NCBI GenBank assembly: GCA_015680685.1
Contig: MNCI01011145.1
Span: 560,169-624,168, forward strand
Direction of reading: 5' to 3'
Length of the DNA stretch: 64,000 bases
From: Gnetum montanum
Lineage: Eukaryota; Streptophyta; Gnetopsida; Gnetales; Gnetaceae
Shown here: in pieces, positions 10,794 to 23,151 of the stretch
How positions within the stretch are numbered: the stretch's first letter is position 1
Layout of the letters: each line of letters opens with the position of its first letter
Notes under the pieces: model-generated
Database searches by the model: none
Told to the model about the DNA's origin: nothing
The model's input: the letters and a program-made list of their open reading frames with translations, nothing else
Program-made: the position numbers and the translations under genes

Positions 10794-11050
10794 ATAGCAA
10801 ACTTCTTGAATAGAAAACTTGCCAAATTATTTTATGCATCCTGTGCACCGTTCACGACTCCACATGTGGTTTTTGAGTAAACTGTCAACTAGATGAATTG
10901 TCTAGGTGGGTAAGCTGGAGAGTCCATTGGGCCTATCAACAGTGGGTGTAGAAAACTTGCCAAATTGGACAGTCTAAACATAGAGCATCCATTTCCTGCC
11001 AAATTGTCATGACATCACACTTGTGGAAATTATTTGCTTGAATTTTAAGA

Positions 11051-11880
11051 CCCTGATGAAGCAAGAGGATCCCAAAATTTTAGGGTGTTTTAGCTAGCAT
11101 ATTTATATTGTGTACCTAGGATAAAAATCAAGGATTGAATGATTTTGATTACTTTTTAACTTGGTCCTTAGTGTTTCATGGTTGTTGAAGGCTCTAGATA
11201 GCATTTAGGATTAGGTTGACCAATTTTGAAGGTCACTCAATGTTTTATTTATGTATTTTATCTTTGGTTCTCTCATACATACACTATCCAACATATTTTT
11301 CCTACATGTCTAGAATAAAAAACCTTGGATAATTTTTTTCTAGTTGTTTTGGACTAATTTCAAGAACTTAGAGGTCTCTAGTAATAGTGCCAAGGGTTCT
11401 AGTATGGAATGGAACTTTGCTAACCACCATGGATCAAAGATGAGTCGCCAAAGGTGTACTTGTTTCATGATTGAAGCTTGTATCTTACTTCATGGCCTAT
11501 ATGTCATGCTAGGCATGATTTCCCTATATAAAAATATGGTGGAGCCTTAAGTCCTAGTGTATTAGGATTTTTCATTGTTTATTTAGGTAGCATCTTGTTG
11601 AGCCCACTAAAGCTTAAAAGGCTATTCAAGAAAAACATTCAAAGCAAGCCTAGTGTAAAAATTTCTTTCCTTTTATGAACAATGACTTCAATGATTGTAA
11701 AGTGGGAATTTTAAGGTCATGACATTCCATTCCAGTGCATAAGTATAAGGAAAGCCTAAGCATTAACACTTTCATGAATCTAACCCTATCAAGCTTGATT
11801 CTTAGTAGAGGTAGTACTTGGTAACAAGGCTTGGTTATTTTGGGCTTCAAATTTTAGTATTTTCTAGTGTATTTCCATTC
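11051..11880 (+). promoter_or_regulatory. Upstream region and TATA box of the P2 antisense gene
   Basis: ctatataaaaa at 11524-11534 is the best TATA box ahead of the second antisense gene copy. About 340 bases further on, an open stretch (SKGSVVVEEVKVLLTFLQD near 11890-11950) may be the first coding exon. I could not align this part convincingly with P1, so the gene start is unresolved. The 3' LTR that P2 should have on this side was not found. Confidence 0.35.
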
Positions 11881-14729
11881 CTCATCCATCTAAAGGTAGT
11901 GTAGTTGTAGAAGAAGTGAAGGTTCTACTCACATTTCTACAAGATGTTGAGGAAAAGATGAGCATCAAGAAAAAACCCCATACGAAGAAGGTAGATGCTA
12001 CTATAAAGATCATCTCTTAACTCCCTAAGCCTTCCATTGGTGAGGGTCCTTTAAACATGATATCCACATACCCATCTTTCACTGTATTTTATTGATTTTT
12101 GTTAAAGTATGAAGGAATTTTCTATAGCCTAGGCTTACTTGTTTGAAAATCTTTGGCTTTCTTTGTATAAAATGTTGGATCTAGGTTTTCTAGCTACATT
12201 CAGGATTTGATTTTAGATTTGGGGCTCTTTCACACAATAATATAATTTTTTTTCCAACCACATTCTATTCATTTTTTTTTACACTAATTTTTCCAAAAAG
12301 TAGCCAAATTTGTGAATTTTTTATTAAGGTTGCAATGCATGATTTGCAATTTTTGAGTTCATGGGGCTATTTTTTGAGGTTTAAAAATTACACTAAAGGT
12401 GGAATAAATATTTTTAGAGTTTCAATTAATCTTTTGTGATTTTTTTCATAGACCAATACATAGCATTTTATTTATTTTTGATGTTTTTACCTCAAAAAAT
12501 TTACTATGTTGTCCTATCTCAGCAAATTTTCTCTAACATCCCAACCTCTTAAGTATTTCTAAGATAGTGTAGAAGGTCATTGCACAATATTTGGAATTTT
12601 TTAAATTTTTAATACAATTTTTCTAAGGGTATTTATATAGTTGTTTCACTACAAACTAGGTCTTTTTAGAAAAAATCTAAGTGACACCAAGTCACAATTC
12701 AAAATTTTTTATGCTTATTATTGCAATGTTGAAATGTGATTTGGTTTAATTTAAGCTATTTTATAATACCTAGATTTAGAAAAAACTTCTTCTAATTTTT
12801 TCATGAATTTTTTCGGCCATGTAAACTACCTTGTATAGTTGTAGTTTCATTTCTGGAGCTTGCAGGCTTCCTAGCCTACACTAGCTATGTTGGTCATCTT
12901 TTGTGCTTTTTGAATTATTTCTAAGGCTTATAGAGGTCATTAACATGGTTTAGTATAGTCTTAAATAATTTTTTTAACTTTTTGAAATTTTTCTCTAGGT
13001 TTTCCAAAATCTTTACTACAATTGTTTCATTGTAAACTAGTTTTTCTAGCAAAAATTTCAATAAATTCAAGTTGAAGTTTGAAATTTAATTATATTTGTT
13101 GGAGCATTTTTAGAATATATTTTAATTTTTTACAAGCTTAATACCATTGTTTATAATTTACAGTGAATTTTTCTAAAATATTAATAAGTTAAATTTTGAT
13201 TTTTTCTATGATCAAAGTTAATAAGTTTGGTTGTTTTGTATGTATATATGTAATTTTATATGGTAATGTTGACATTAAAATTTTTATTTTTTGTTTGATA
13301 ATTATTTGATTTTGTTCATTATTGTCCTATGTTTTAATGTTTTTTATTGTTGGTCATGCAAGACCTTTTTGAAGCCTATCTTGATAGTCATAGAGTTAGT
13401 TGGGATCTTATGCTGCATAGGTGTACCTGCACAAAATAGTTTGCCTCCCAACATGATCCTTGATTGTGGCTCTTTATGGTTCAGGCCTAGGACCTAAGAG
13501 TTCTCAACATATTTGCTTGAGAACTTTAGTGTGATTATGTGGTCACACTTGGCCACTAACACTGCAGATGTTATAGTTGAGACACTTTTATTAGAATTTG
13601 TTAGCTGTATTATCAAGTTCATGATAGAGGATCCTAGAATTTGTGTAGAAGGTGATTGGTGCAATGATTCATACACATCAAGGTTGCACTGGTTATCCTA
13701 GATCTGGGACATGATTAAGTTCATTCAGTACAATGTTAACATTGTAATGGTAGGCAACCAAATCAATAGTTTGTTTTAGAATAATCCTAGCACTTTTTAC
13801 CTTTTTCAAGCATAAGTTCCATCCTAATTTTTCATTTGGATCTTATTTTTATTAGGTTTTTTGGGTCTAATAGTTTTTTATATTTATATGTTACAGGTGT
13901 AGGGTACATGATGGAGGATTGATCAAAAGTGATCAAGTGCTACCTTTGGCATACACAACCTAGGAGGTTTTTACACAAGGCCCAGGTGTGAGACTTGTGG
14001 TGTTGCAACAACTAAAGGATGAGTTTTGTAAATATACCTCATAGTTTTCTCAATTCTACCATAAGTATTTAGCCACTAGAATTTCTCATACGTGGTGGGT
14101 TCTCCTATACATGAGCATATATGAACCTATGATCTCTAGGGCCCCTACACTGCCTATGCTAAGTAAGTAATTTTATTTGTTTTATTTTGTAATTTTTTCT
14201 TATTAATGTCAATGTTTTCTAGTTTTTTTTTTCTTTTCACATACTTTGGCCTTAATTGGTTAATTAGTTTTAACTTTGTGTTTGTAAATTTATTTTGATT
14301 CATTATGTTTATTATTATTATTGGTTTTGTATGATCTACTTATGTGAAAGGCTAATGGGTTGTTCATGTTGGGCTATAGGTCATACACCTAGATCTACCA
14401 TTGTTATGATCACCTTAGGACATGAGAAGGAGAAGCTCATTCTCAAGTAGGGTGAAATAGACTCAATGTAGGAGTGGTTGGCAAGCAAGACATCTAGGAA
14501 GATCCAACGAAGGACCATCAATGCAAGTTTTCTTAATTTTTTTATTCTTCCTATCCTATTAGTGCCTACTACAAATATGATGAATGTAATTGATTTCTTT
14601 GACAAATAAATCAAAACAATTCATCTCTCATGTTCATGGTTTGCTTATTACCTTGAGCATTAATGAATCTACATGTAGCCACCTCTTTGGAGTACCTTGT
14701 AATGACATTAAGGTTTTTACAAGAGCAAG
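11880..14729 (+). pseudogene. P2 antisense gene, 5' part with HAD/NIF-like domain
   Basis: This is the second copy of the plus-strand gene. About 1.3 kb of AT-rich intron (about 12060-13362) ends in ttattgttggtcatgcaag. The next exon (13363-13749) reads LIVIELVGILCC, WFRPRT, STYLLENFSVIMWSHLATNT and DVIVETLL, then FMIEDPRICVEGDWCND. It parallels the P1 copy and the spacing of NIF-type phosphatases. Introns at 13750-13896 and 14163-14379 match P1 introns in position; the second has a strong donor, gtaagtaa. The following exons (LQQLKDEFCKYTS, then EWLASKTSRKIQRRTINASF and VFTRAS) run into a solo LTR at 14730. The homology resumes at about 24456, so the gene was split by insertion, not truncated. 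Stops are fewer than in P1. Confidence 0.65.
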
Positions 14730-14780
14730 TGCTGGACCTAGAAAATTTGGCTGTTGGAATGAAAATTGAAATATCCTAGG

Positions 14781-15634
14781 TGATGAGTTGAGATTTGATG
14801 GGCCCCAACATCAAATATGCCTAATGTTGTATACCCAATTTCAAGGCTAATAAACGATGATGGATACTCAACGTTGCTTCATCTAGACCCCACCTATAAA
14901 TACTACACTTGGGCTTTTAAATGAGAGAGCTTAGAAAGTATTAATAGATAGTTTTAGTTTTTAGTTTCTTCTTTCTAGCCTGTTATTCCCAATGCATGCC
15001 TGTAGTGTGATGTTTGTAATCGTGTGACATCTTTGTTCAAGTGTGACGTGCTTAGACACATTACATGACTAGTAATAAAGATCAAGATTACTTCCATCAT
15101 TGCAGCATCCACTTCGATTAATATTTTTGTTTTAATTATTTAATGCTTTCTTTAATTAAAAATTTCCATTTAGTGTTGTTTACTATTCCTGTCATTAAGT
15201 AGAATGTGTATGCCTTAATCACAAGCGTTTAAGTGGAAGTACTTGGTAATCCAAAGGTGTATCATTTGGCACATCACTTGGTAATCCCAGAAGTAGCTCC
15301 ATGAAGTCCAAGACATGTATGGATGATTAAGAGTGGATACCATTGCCTTAGGCCAATTTAGAATTTATTTTCATTATTCATTAGTTAATCGATTAATCTC
15401 TTTCTGTCATCAAGAGTATCATAGCATAGAATTGGGAACCACATCATATGCTTCACTTTGGACTAAACCATACATGACAAAGCTACCACTAGTCCAAGTG
15501 GGAAGATAGTGAACTAAGATCAAGGCATAATGATCTAGATAAGACAACTAGTCCCATCTATGAAATTTGATTAGATTGCACGTGAATGCTTATTATTCAT
15601 ATGGTTAAGTGTAGGGGTACCTTGTTGCTCATCA
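14781..15634 (+). repeat. A1 5' LTR
   Basis: Starts tgatgagttgagatttg and ends gctcatca. U3 holds the words ccaacatc, atgttgtatacccaa and caacgttg ahead of a TATA box (cctataaata near 14889-14898). aataaa at 15074-15079 is a good poly(A) signal. The same landmarks recur in the 3' LTR. Confidence 0.92.
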
Positions 15635-15635
15635 T

Positions 15636-15653
15636 TGGCACTATTGCTAGGGA
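15636..15653 (+). other. A1 primer-binding site
   Basis: tggcactattgctaggga lies one base after the LTR. It equals the tRNA-Asp-type site known from Athila/Tat elements (TGGCGCCGTTGCCGGGGA) after change at its CpG and CpHpG positions. The A2 copy has a different set of changes in the same site (43953-43970). Confidence 0.75.
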
Positions 15654-15726
15654 TGGTGCTAGTTATCTAGATTAGTTATATTATACACGATTGCTATAAT
15701 GATATTAACAGTATATCTTTCAAAAA

Positions 15727-17700
15727 ATATTGAGTCACACAACCATAAACCAAGAACAATGTCTCTCTCACATGAAATTGATCATGCGCTATATAGTGAA
15801 CACATTCATTAGAGAACTAATGAGAAATATGATGAAGAATATTGGAGTTATCAACCTTATGCATGGGTTTCTTATGATCATGACCACCCTAATGACACTC
15901 AAAGACTACGTTCACTTAAGGTAGATAATCTTAGAGAAGATTATGTAGGTCCTAGACTAGGGGAGGCCTCAAGGCCTAAGACCTCCTCGAAACCAAGAAA
16001 CGATAAATCATATGATCAAGCCATGGTGATTCTTCTAGTTTCTTATCTTCTTCTTTCCTTTCAACATCTAGTTCTGACGAAGATAAACATAGGTATTGAG
16101 ATAAAGCTCCATTAAAGGGTCAAACTAAAAACTAGAATCGAACATGACCTTAGATAGATATTATGCCTTATTGAATTAATTTCTAGGCCATGGTTTCACT
16201 AAGGGAGAGCAACTTTAACACATAGATGGGCTTCATAATGAAACAAGGGTGACCCTTGGGATGTATACCCTAGGGAAATTATATGAGCTCCAAGTCCATA
16301 GGATCAAAGAGCTAATAATGCATGTAACAAAGGAAGAAGGAGAAAACTGTAAATGGGAGAATGTCAGAAAACATCAATGGGACCCAACTCTTCAATTGAA
16401 GGGGGTCCAAATTTATGATAAGGAAAAAGAAACTACCTTTGATAAGGTGATTCCACAACAAACTTTTTCGATGAAGGAGTATATAGATGATTTAGAAAAA
16501 AAATTTAATAGGATGTTCAAATGGGTAAATGATAGCAGCACAACTCTTGTTGAGATGATTGTAGAGAAGCTCATGTAATACAAGCTAGGAAATCACAATC
16601 AACAGAGGACTCAAGACCAAGAAATAATTAAGAACACTTTTTGGTAGATGAGAAAAGTGGTTGATGAAAATGAGGCTACAAAATCCACCACAAAAGAAGA
16701 TGATGGGTGTGACCTATGCATATATGACCATCCAAAGGGCCAATGACCCATATTTTTGCATCTACAAGAGTATTGAGTAGGTGCCTTAATTCCAAAGTTT
16801 GTGCAAAAGCACATGCCTGGGAGACTTCCTCTCCCACAAGGTAATTTTATATAGTTCCACAATCCATTGTACCATCCTAGTGGGACTTATTACCAGCCTA
16901 AACATCCTCAACTGTAGTGGCAACATTCACAGTCATGGGGGAGGCCACCACCAAATTAGCCATGCCCATCAAAACATCATGGATATTATGTTCAACACCC
17001 TATTTCTCCAACTAGTTCAACATCCTCCACTTCAAATCACTACTACCACTCTCCCAAGTACCATCAATACATGACATCTCCTAAAGAATCACAACCTCAT
17101 GCTTCTTTCCATTCAAATTACCCTCAATATTCTCATCATCCACCTCCATATACACCATCACTAGTAACTCAAGAAGGTTCAGTGCCTTAATATCAACCAA
17201 TGAATGCTACTTGTGCTACAAATGTGCAAAGACACACCAGAAATGTCCATTCTAGAGGAAAGGTTGTAAGCTAAGGCAAACTATGAATGGAACCACCACA
17301 TCATCTATGCCAACATAAGGCTAATCCAGTGTATCACCTTCCCTATCTCAACCAATGTCCTCCGACCATACACAAGGGCCACCATCTGCCCGTACTCTAA
17401 TCACACAATCAAGTAATGAATATATGAATGTGGGGAGACACATGAATCCATGCATACCAGCTCATGCTCAAGGGTGCAATCATGGGCTAGCCATCCATAA
17501 TGTTCACACATCCCATAGCCTAACTCACCACACATATAACAATTAGGTGTGTAACCAACAATTTTTCTACCTAGCCACCACACCACTAACAAGCACCCAA
17601 TGACTAGGGCATGATGGGTTCCTAATGTCTCATACATGCATTAATCCTCTTCATCCACTTATTAATCCTAACCATGGTCAAGTGTTTAGTTGTGGGGGTT
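15727..17700 (+). pseudogene. A1 gag, core domain deleted
   Basis: The N-terminal part aligns with A2 gag: NEKYDEEYWSYQPYAWVSYD and HPNDTQ against A2's SYARVSYVHEHPNDIQ. The sequence then passes almost directly to NETRVTLGMYTLGKLYELQ (near 16240). This skips the FPMTLIGQSKVWYRSL capsid core that A2 retains, so A1 gag is internally deleted. From 16249 to 16575 the frame is open (KLYELQVHRIKELIMHVTKE, MKEYIDDLEKKFNRMF). A His/Pro/Tyr/Ser-rich tail to about 17700 (SPTSSTSSTSNHYYHSPKYH) is like the tail of A2. It could not build a normal capsid. Confidence 0.7.

Positions 17701-17701
<1 letters not shown>

Positions 17702-17736
<35 letters not shown>
17702..17736 (+). repeat. Run of 35 cytosines
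   Basis: An unbroken C run follows gtgggggtta in element A1. The homologous site in A2 (near 41487, read on the minus strand: gataccccccattc) has only six. This is an expansion of a short C tract within the proline-coding tail of gag. Its exact length may be unreliable in an assembly. Confidence 0.9.
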
Positions 17737-17739
17737 AGG

Positions 17740-19600
17740 GCCCATTCTAATCTTAAATATTTTTAAGTGATTTTTACCTTTTTGTTTTATAATTTTTTAT
17801 CATTTTCCTATTTTTTCTACTTTTTTATCTAGTTGTGAATTTAATTTTCTTGTATGTAATCTCAATATTAATCATGTTGCCCATTGAGATGAGGTTTTTC
17901 TCTATGTTATTGAGTCACAAGGGACTAATTATTCAAACACTAAGACCATGCCATCCATCCACCCATTCCATTAATAAGAGGTTATTTCTCTAGTCATAAT
18001 GGTAATATTTTTCATCATCCAACCTAATAATAAATCTATAATCATTGTGTCTAGATGGAAGAGTGTAGAACCAAGAAGGAATGTAAAGGGTGTGACATCA
18101 AGAGGATTTTTGGATTCTCTTTGGCTACTTCTATGAGTTTTATCAAGTTGCTAAGGTTGTAACCATATCCTTGTAGATCTAACAAAAAATGGGAGTAAGA
18201 GAAACTTCACACAACACTAAATAAGCTTCTATGGGTCCCACTGGTAAGACATGTACCCATGCCTAAAGTTTGGTGACTTCTTAAAACCATCAAAAAAAAT
18301 AAAAAGAGAAAAAAACCATAATTGTGCCATAGTAACGCTCTTTCCTTGGACAAAACACCAAGTGATGTTACTCCTTGCAACTTTGATAGTCTTATGGTTG
18401 TTTGTCGATGGGATGAAATGATGTAATGTCATTGAAAGGTGGTTTAGACTTGGTTGGAATCTTGGAAATAATGACACATGGTTACTTAACCATTAATAAC
18501 ACACACGGTTTCATTGTGATCATAGTACGTCACCTTATGTCCTGATTTCTAAGATCCCTTTTGTGGTCCATCTCATCTTATTGTCCAGATGCTCATAACT
18601 TATGGTTTTGTGTAACATAGAGTTGTTATCTCAATTTGGTTGTTTTAACATGTGTGTTTTGTTTTAGAGGTATGTGCTGCATTCAAATCCTCTAGTACCT
18701 ATGGACATTATAGGCATGGTTACACAAGGGCATCATGGGCTAGAGCCTACTTTGGGGAGGATCCACTTATGTAACTTTTGTAACTTGTACTTGTTTAACA
18801 TGAACACATCATTTTTCACCTTCCATGCACTCCATTTGTTATATTTTATTGTTTCCCTTATCATAAATATACTCTATCCCACAATCATGCTTTCAATGCC
18901 CTTTTCTTGCTCATTCTCATACTTTTAATATTGACAACTTCACCTTTTCCTACTTTTGGTGCCTCCACTTAATTTTTCACTTACCCAAACTACAAAAGTT
19001 AACTTTCACCTTTCCAATCAAACCTAGAGCTTTAGCTTGCATGTCCTTTGGCCCCATAAAAATTGAAATTTTTGGACCTTAATGTCATGTACCTAACATC
19101 GAGTCCAACCCGACATTGCATACATGATGTTGTGTACCCAACATCAAGTCTTAAAAAAAAGTATATATAGTTGATCCCTGTGCAACATGAACTTCATTTT
19201 TCTCATTTTCTACTAGGGGAGTTGTTGCAATTTTTTCTCATGACTTACAGCTCTATGCCTCCATCTACCACTTGTGATATCTAGCTCTCTAACACTCTAA
19301 TTTCTATACCATTTAAATCTATCTAAATCCAAAGTGTTCAACTTAGTCATGGGGGATGCTTTCATGCAAACTTTACGTTGAATTGCAAAAGTTTTCTATC
19401 ATCCAAAAAGTATCATAAGGGTAAGGATGTTAAAAAACCTTAGGATTTATAATGCAAAATCACTAACAATAATGCTAGATGTCCAATTTTTGTAATCCTC
19501 AAGCCTAAAACCATTATTTTAAGCCACATATAATGAAAAATGAACTAGTTGTGATGGGTCATAGAAAGAGATAGAACATGAACAACATATCATGTTGCCC
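17740..19600 (+). promoter_or_regulatory. A1 spacer with internal promoter before the second ORF
   Basis: AT-rich, with no sustained coding signal until about 19.6 kb. At 19081-19170 it contains acctaacatcgag, gatgttgtgtacccaacatc and then a TATA box (gtatatatagttg). The same order of words occurs in the A1 LTR upstream of its own TATA box. The second ORF begins a few hundred bases later. In A2 the same place holds the A2-type versions of these words and a tatatata box (39980-40080, minus strand). Confidence 0.55.
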
Positions 19601-22100
19601 CATGACTACCTCACTACCATCTTGGAAAGGTTCACATTGACCTTGATCATTGTGGAAAGGAACTTCGGCTTTTCGTGGAATTTTCCCTAAAATTGATGCA
19701 CATGCAACTCAAAGCATTTCCATTATGGTTGATGCTATCAAATAGTGGTGCATGGTACCTAGGGAAATTCTATCAATTCTAGCACAATAAGGATGAAGGT
19801 ACCACTAAGAACATTTGTGGGATGAATGTCTCTTACATAGTCAAAGATATAGCTAAAACTCTTAGCTTGCCTAATGAAGGGGTGAAGGTTTCTCACTTGT
19901 CCACTAGATCTAACTCCAAAATGAAGAGACTGTGTGGCAAAGAAGATAATTCATACAATGAGATGACTTTGGAAGAGAGAATCTACTTCAAGATTGGGAC
20001 ATACCACCTATTTCCCACCAAAGGACTTAATCACATTTCCACTTATGCAGCTAGGGGAAGCCCCATCTTAATGGAAACATTTTTAATTAACCTTCCCCAA
20101 TACTATTTCACAAAAATTCAATAGTAGTTTGAAGAAATGAAATCAAGGAGACCAACACTTCTGTTCCCTTGTATGATCAGAAAGCTATGCAAGCACATGG
20201 GAATCTTAGAATATACTAATGATGAACTTCAAAAGGCTTAGCATGCCTCCTTTACAAAGCTCCTCAAAATTGCAACACCAAGATTTTGGTGAGGAGCAAG
20301 AAGCTGAAAAGGAGGTAGAACTAAGAATTGAAATGCAATAAGCTACATTGCCACCACCACAAGATTATAGACTATTGATAAGCCACCTACAAAGAATCAC
20401 TGAAACTATCAACTGGGGAAGTAGGGATGAGGCCAATCTCTTTTTGGTTATAGACGACACTATATGGACCACCATATTAGCTAAATCAACAAGGAAAGAG
20501 ATCTCAATTTAGTTTGAAGGAGGGGGATCCCAATGATCATGCCAGATCTCTAGAAATGCTACATCCTTTCAAGTCACTTTGGAAACTAGTGAAGGAACCA
20601 TAGTTGTTATGCTACAACATGTGGACACAACAAGCATAGCAAAGGTGATTACTAATTACATCAAGGAGTCATTCAATGTTCTTGTTATGCCTCTGACTGA
20701 TCTGGTAAGAAATAGAGATGCAAAAATGCTAGTTGGGACCTCAATGACTCTTGCAATGCATGAGGACATGCTTGATCATTTGCTGTAGATAGGTTAAGTG
20801 ATGACCACTCTATTTGACATCCCTAGTGATGTCACTATAGCTCAATCAGACCTCATCACTACTAAAGAAAAGTTGCTCATGGCTAAGGTCAGGGTATAAC
20901 ATGCAAAAGCTAAAGTACAAAGATTGTAAGAAGAGCTAGCTGCTTTGCATGCTGAATGGTAGGATCCTACCTGATGTGTCACACCTAACCAATTGGAATA
21001 ATTTTGGACAAAAGATCTTGCCAAGCTAGTGAAAGAAAGAGTAGTTGTAGAGCAAGAAAAGGATATGGTGGTCTGGAATGCTTCCATTGCAGATGTGCAA
21101 ATACATGCACATAAAAAGGCATTGACCATTATCCAAGAAGAGAATAAGCAGCTTGTTGTGAAGAATTCCTAGTTGATCATAGTGGAGAAGTGAAAGAACA
21201 TTTTGGAAGAAAGTTTCCACCAGTTAAAAGAACAACTAGTGAGGGTCAACCAAGATATGAATAGATTGGCCCAAGAAAATAGAACTCTCTCTATGAAGGA
21301 GGTATACTCTATTTGTAAAAAGGAACAATCAAGATCAATGCATAGTAGAATGAGGCTAAGAAACATGAGAAGTTAAAAGAACACTTTCATGACTAGGTTG
21401 GCATGCATAAGGAAATTAATGAGAAGGAAATCAAGATGGCCAAGGCCCACATTAGCTCCTTGGTAGCACAAAATTCTAAATGGCATGGCATTTTGGACAA
21501 TCATGCCATGGTTCAATAAGTAGAAGTTAAAAATAAGGATCTATAGATAGAAGATTTGAAGGAATACATGGTGTTTTCTAACCTCATATATGCAAACCTT
21601 ACCATGTTAACAGTAGGTCATCCTCAAAGTAAGTTGGAGAAGCAAGTGGAAATGACCTACATGCTATATGAGAAAGAGTTTGTGGATTGGAAGGATGCTT
21701 TCCAAAAGTTACAAATGGAAAACTCAAAATTAGAGGTGGTCAAAGCTAGCTACCAAGCACAGAAAGATGTAGCCTAAAACCTAGCTTAGAGATTAATAGA
21801 TTATCATGAGCCAAGGGATAAAGCTGGGGCTTTAGAGAAGGAATGATAGCAGTTCATGGCATGGTACATCAAGGCAAATCAAATGTTTCCACAACTACCA
21901 TGTCCTTGGGATGTACCAGCATTAGCACATATTGGCAGAATAGCCTGGATGGTGCATGATGGAAGGACGAAGGAGGAAAATTTGTTGGCCTTGCTCAACC
22001 ATTACAAATTTTAGTGGCCTAATGACAAAGGAAAGCAACCAATGGAAGAGCCACCACCTTCGGGCACTACATGAGCTTCCCAATCTTGTTTTTGTTTTGT
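19600..22100 (+). pseudogene. A1 second ORF (unknown, coiled-coil protein), decayed
   Basis: The sequence lies in pieces that align with the better-preserved A2 copy. FYQFQHNKDEGTTKNICGMNV and KEDNSYNEMTLEERIYFKIGTYHLFP (19770-20030) are followed by IRKLCKHMGILEYTND. A middle region (20579-20785) has TTSIAKVITNYIKESFNVLV and LFDIPSDV. A long Lys/Glu/Gln-rich part to about 21780 looks like coiled coil. The layout, a globular N-terminus then coiled coil, and the VxxxI...L spacing of the first domain resemble proteins annotated in plants as putative transposon protein and carried by Athila/Tat-type elements. That is inference. There are many stops; it is not functional. Confidence 0.55.
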
Positions 22101-22274
22101 TTTGTAATAATGTGTTCCATTTTTATACTACATCACTACAACTTGCAAAGAGTCAGTTATTTTTTCCATTTTTCAAGTTAGTCAATAATCCCATACCTAC
22201 CCAATATTTTGTAAAGAACTTATTCCTCATCTTTGTTTAACTCTAGGATGAGTTTTCATTCAATCATGGGGGTA

Positions 22275-23151
22275 TGATGAGTTGAGATTTGATGGACCCC
22301 AACATCAAATATGCAACATTAGAGTCCCAACATCACGTACCCGATGTTGAGGCTAATAAACAACATCGGATACCCAACATCACCTCATTTGGATCTCGCC
22401 TATAAATACTGCACTTGGGCTTTTGGATGAGAGAACTTAGAAAGTAGTAATAGATAGTTTCAATTTTCAGGTATGTCTTTCCAGTCCATTATTTCCAATG
22501 CATGCCCATAGTGTGATGTTTGTAATCATATGACACCTTTGCTTGAGTGTGATGTACTTGGACACATTACATCACTAGTAATAAAAATTGAGATTACTTC
22601 TGTCATTGTAGCATCCACTTAGACTAATATTGTTGTTTTAATTATTTATTGCTTTCTTTAATTAAAAATTTCCATTTATTGTTATTTACTATTCTTTTCA
22701 TTAAGCAGAATGTGTATGCCTTAATCACAAGCATTTAAGTGGAAGTACTTGGTAACCCAAAGGTGTATCATTTGGCATAACTAGTGATGTACACTTAGCA
22801 ATCCTAGAAGTAGTTCCATGAAGTCCAATATGTGTATAGATGATTAAGAGTAGATACCATTTCATTTGGCTAATTTATACTTTGTTTTCATTTTTCATTA
22901 ATTAATCAATTTATCTCTTTCTTTTATCAGGAGTAGCATAGTGTAGAATTACGAACCACATCATATGCCTCACTTTGGACTAAACCATACATGACAAAGC
23001 TACCACTAGTCCAAGTGGGAAGACAACAAACTACAATCAAGGCATAATGATCTAGATACCACAACTAGTCTCATTCATGGAATTTGACTAAATTGCGCAT
23101 GAACGCTTGTAATTCATATGGTTCAGTATAGGGGTACCTCACCACTCATCA
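22275..23151 (+). repeat. A1 3' LTR
   Basis: Direct repeat of 14781-15634, starting tgatgagttgagattt and ending accactcatca. It retains the U3 words in clearer form (cccaacatcacgtacccgatgttg, gatacccaacatc), a TATA box (gcctataaatactgc) and aataaa at 22580-22585. A short insertion upstream of the TATA box makes it 23 bases longer than the 5' LTR. Confidence 0.92.

Larger units (their letters stand above)
9314..11050 (-). mobile_element. 5' LTR of unit P1 (right edge approximate)
   Basis: The left edge (t9314, tatagcgaccgaaaac) is homologous to the edges of two other LTR copies, at 14730 and 48680. All three share a gaaaa(c/t)att...ttggaa...(g/c)atcc block in the first 90 bases. The interior is AT-rich, with repeated tgccaattt words near 9830-9950 and several hairpins of the gctacgcta family at 10.18-10.80 kb. 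The right edge is uncertain: the sequence changes character near 11.05 kb, but I found no clean terminal CA with a matching duplication. No gene is visible in it. Confidence 0.55.
14781..23151 (+). mobile_element. Complete LTR retrotransposon A1, pol-less, 8.37 kb
   Basis: The element is bounded by LTRs of 854 and 877 bases, both starting TGATGAG and ending CTCATCA (perfect 7-base terminal inverted repeats). It is flanked by the 5-base duplication ctagg (14776-14780 and 23152-23156). Inside are a primer-binding site one base after the 5' LTR, a damaged gag, a long spacer with an internal TATA box, a second large ORF in pieces, and a purine tract (catgggggta) just before the 3' LTR. No RT, RNase H or integrase motif was found in any frame. 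The closest match is element A2 at 35.7-44.8 kb. Primer-site and gag type suggest the Athila/Tat side of Ty3. Confidence 0.9.
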
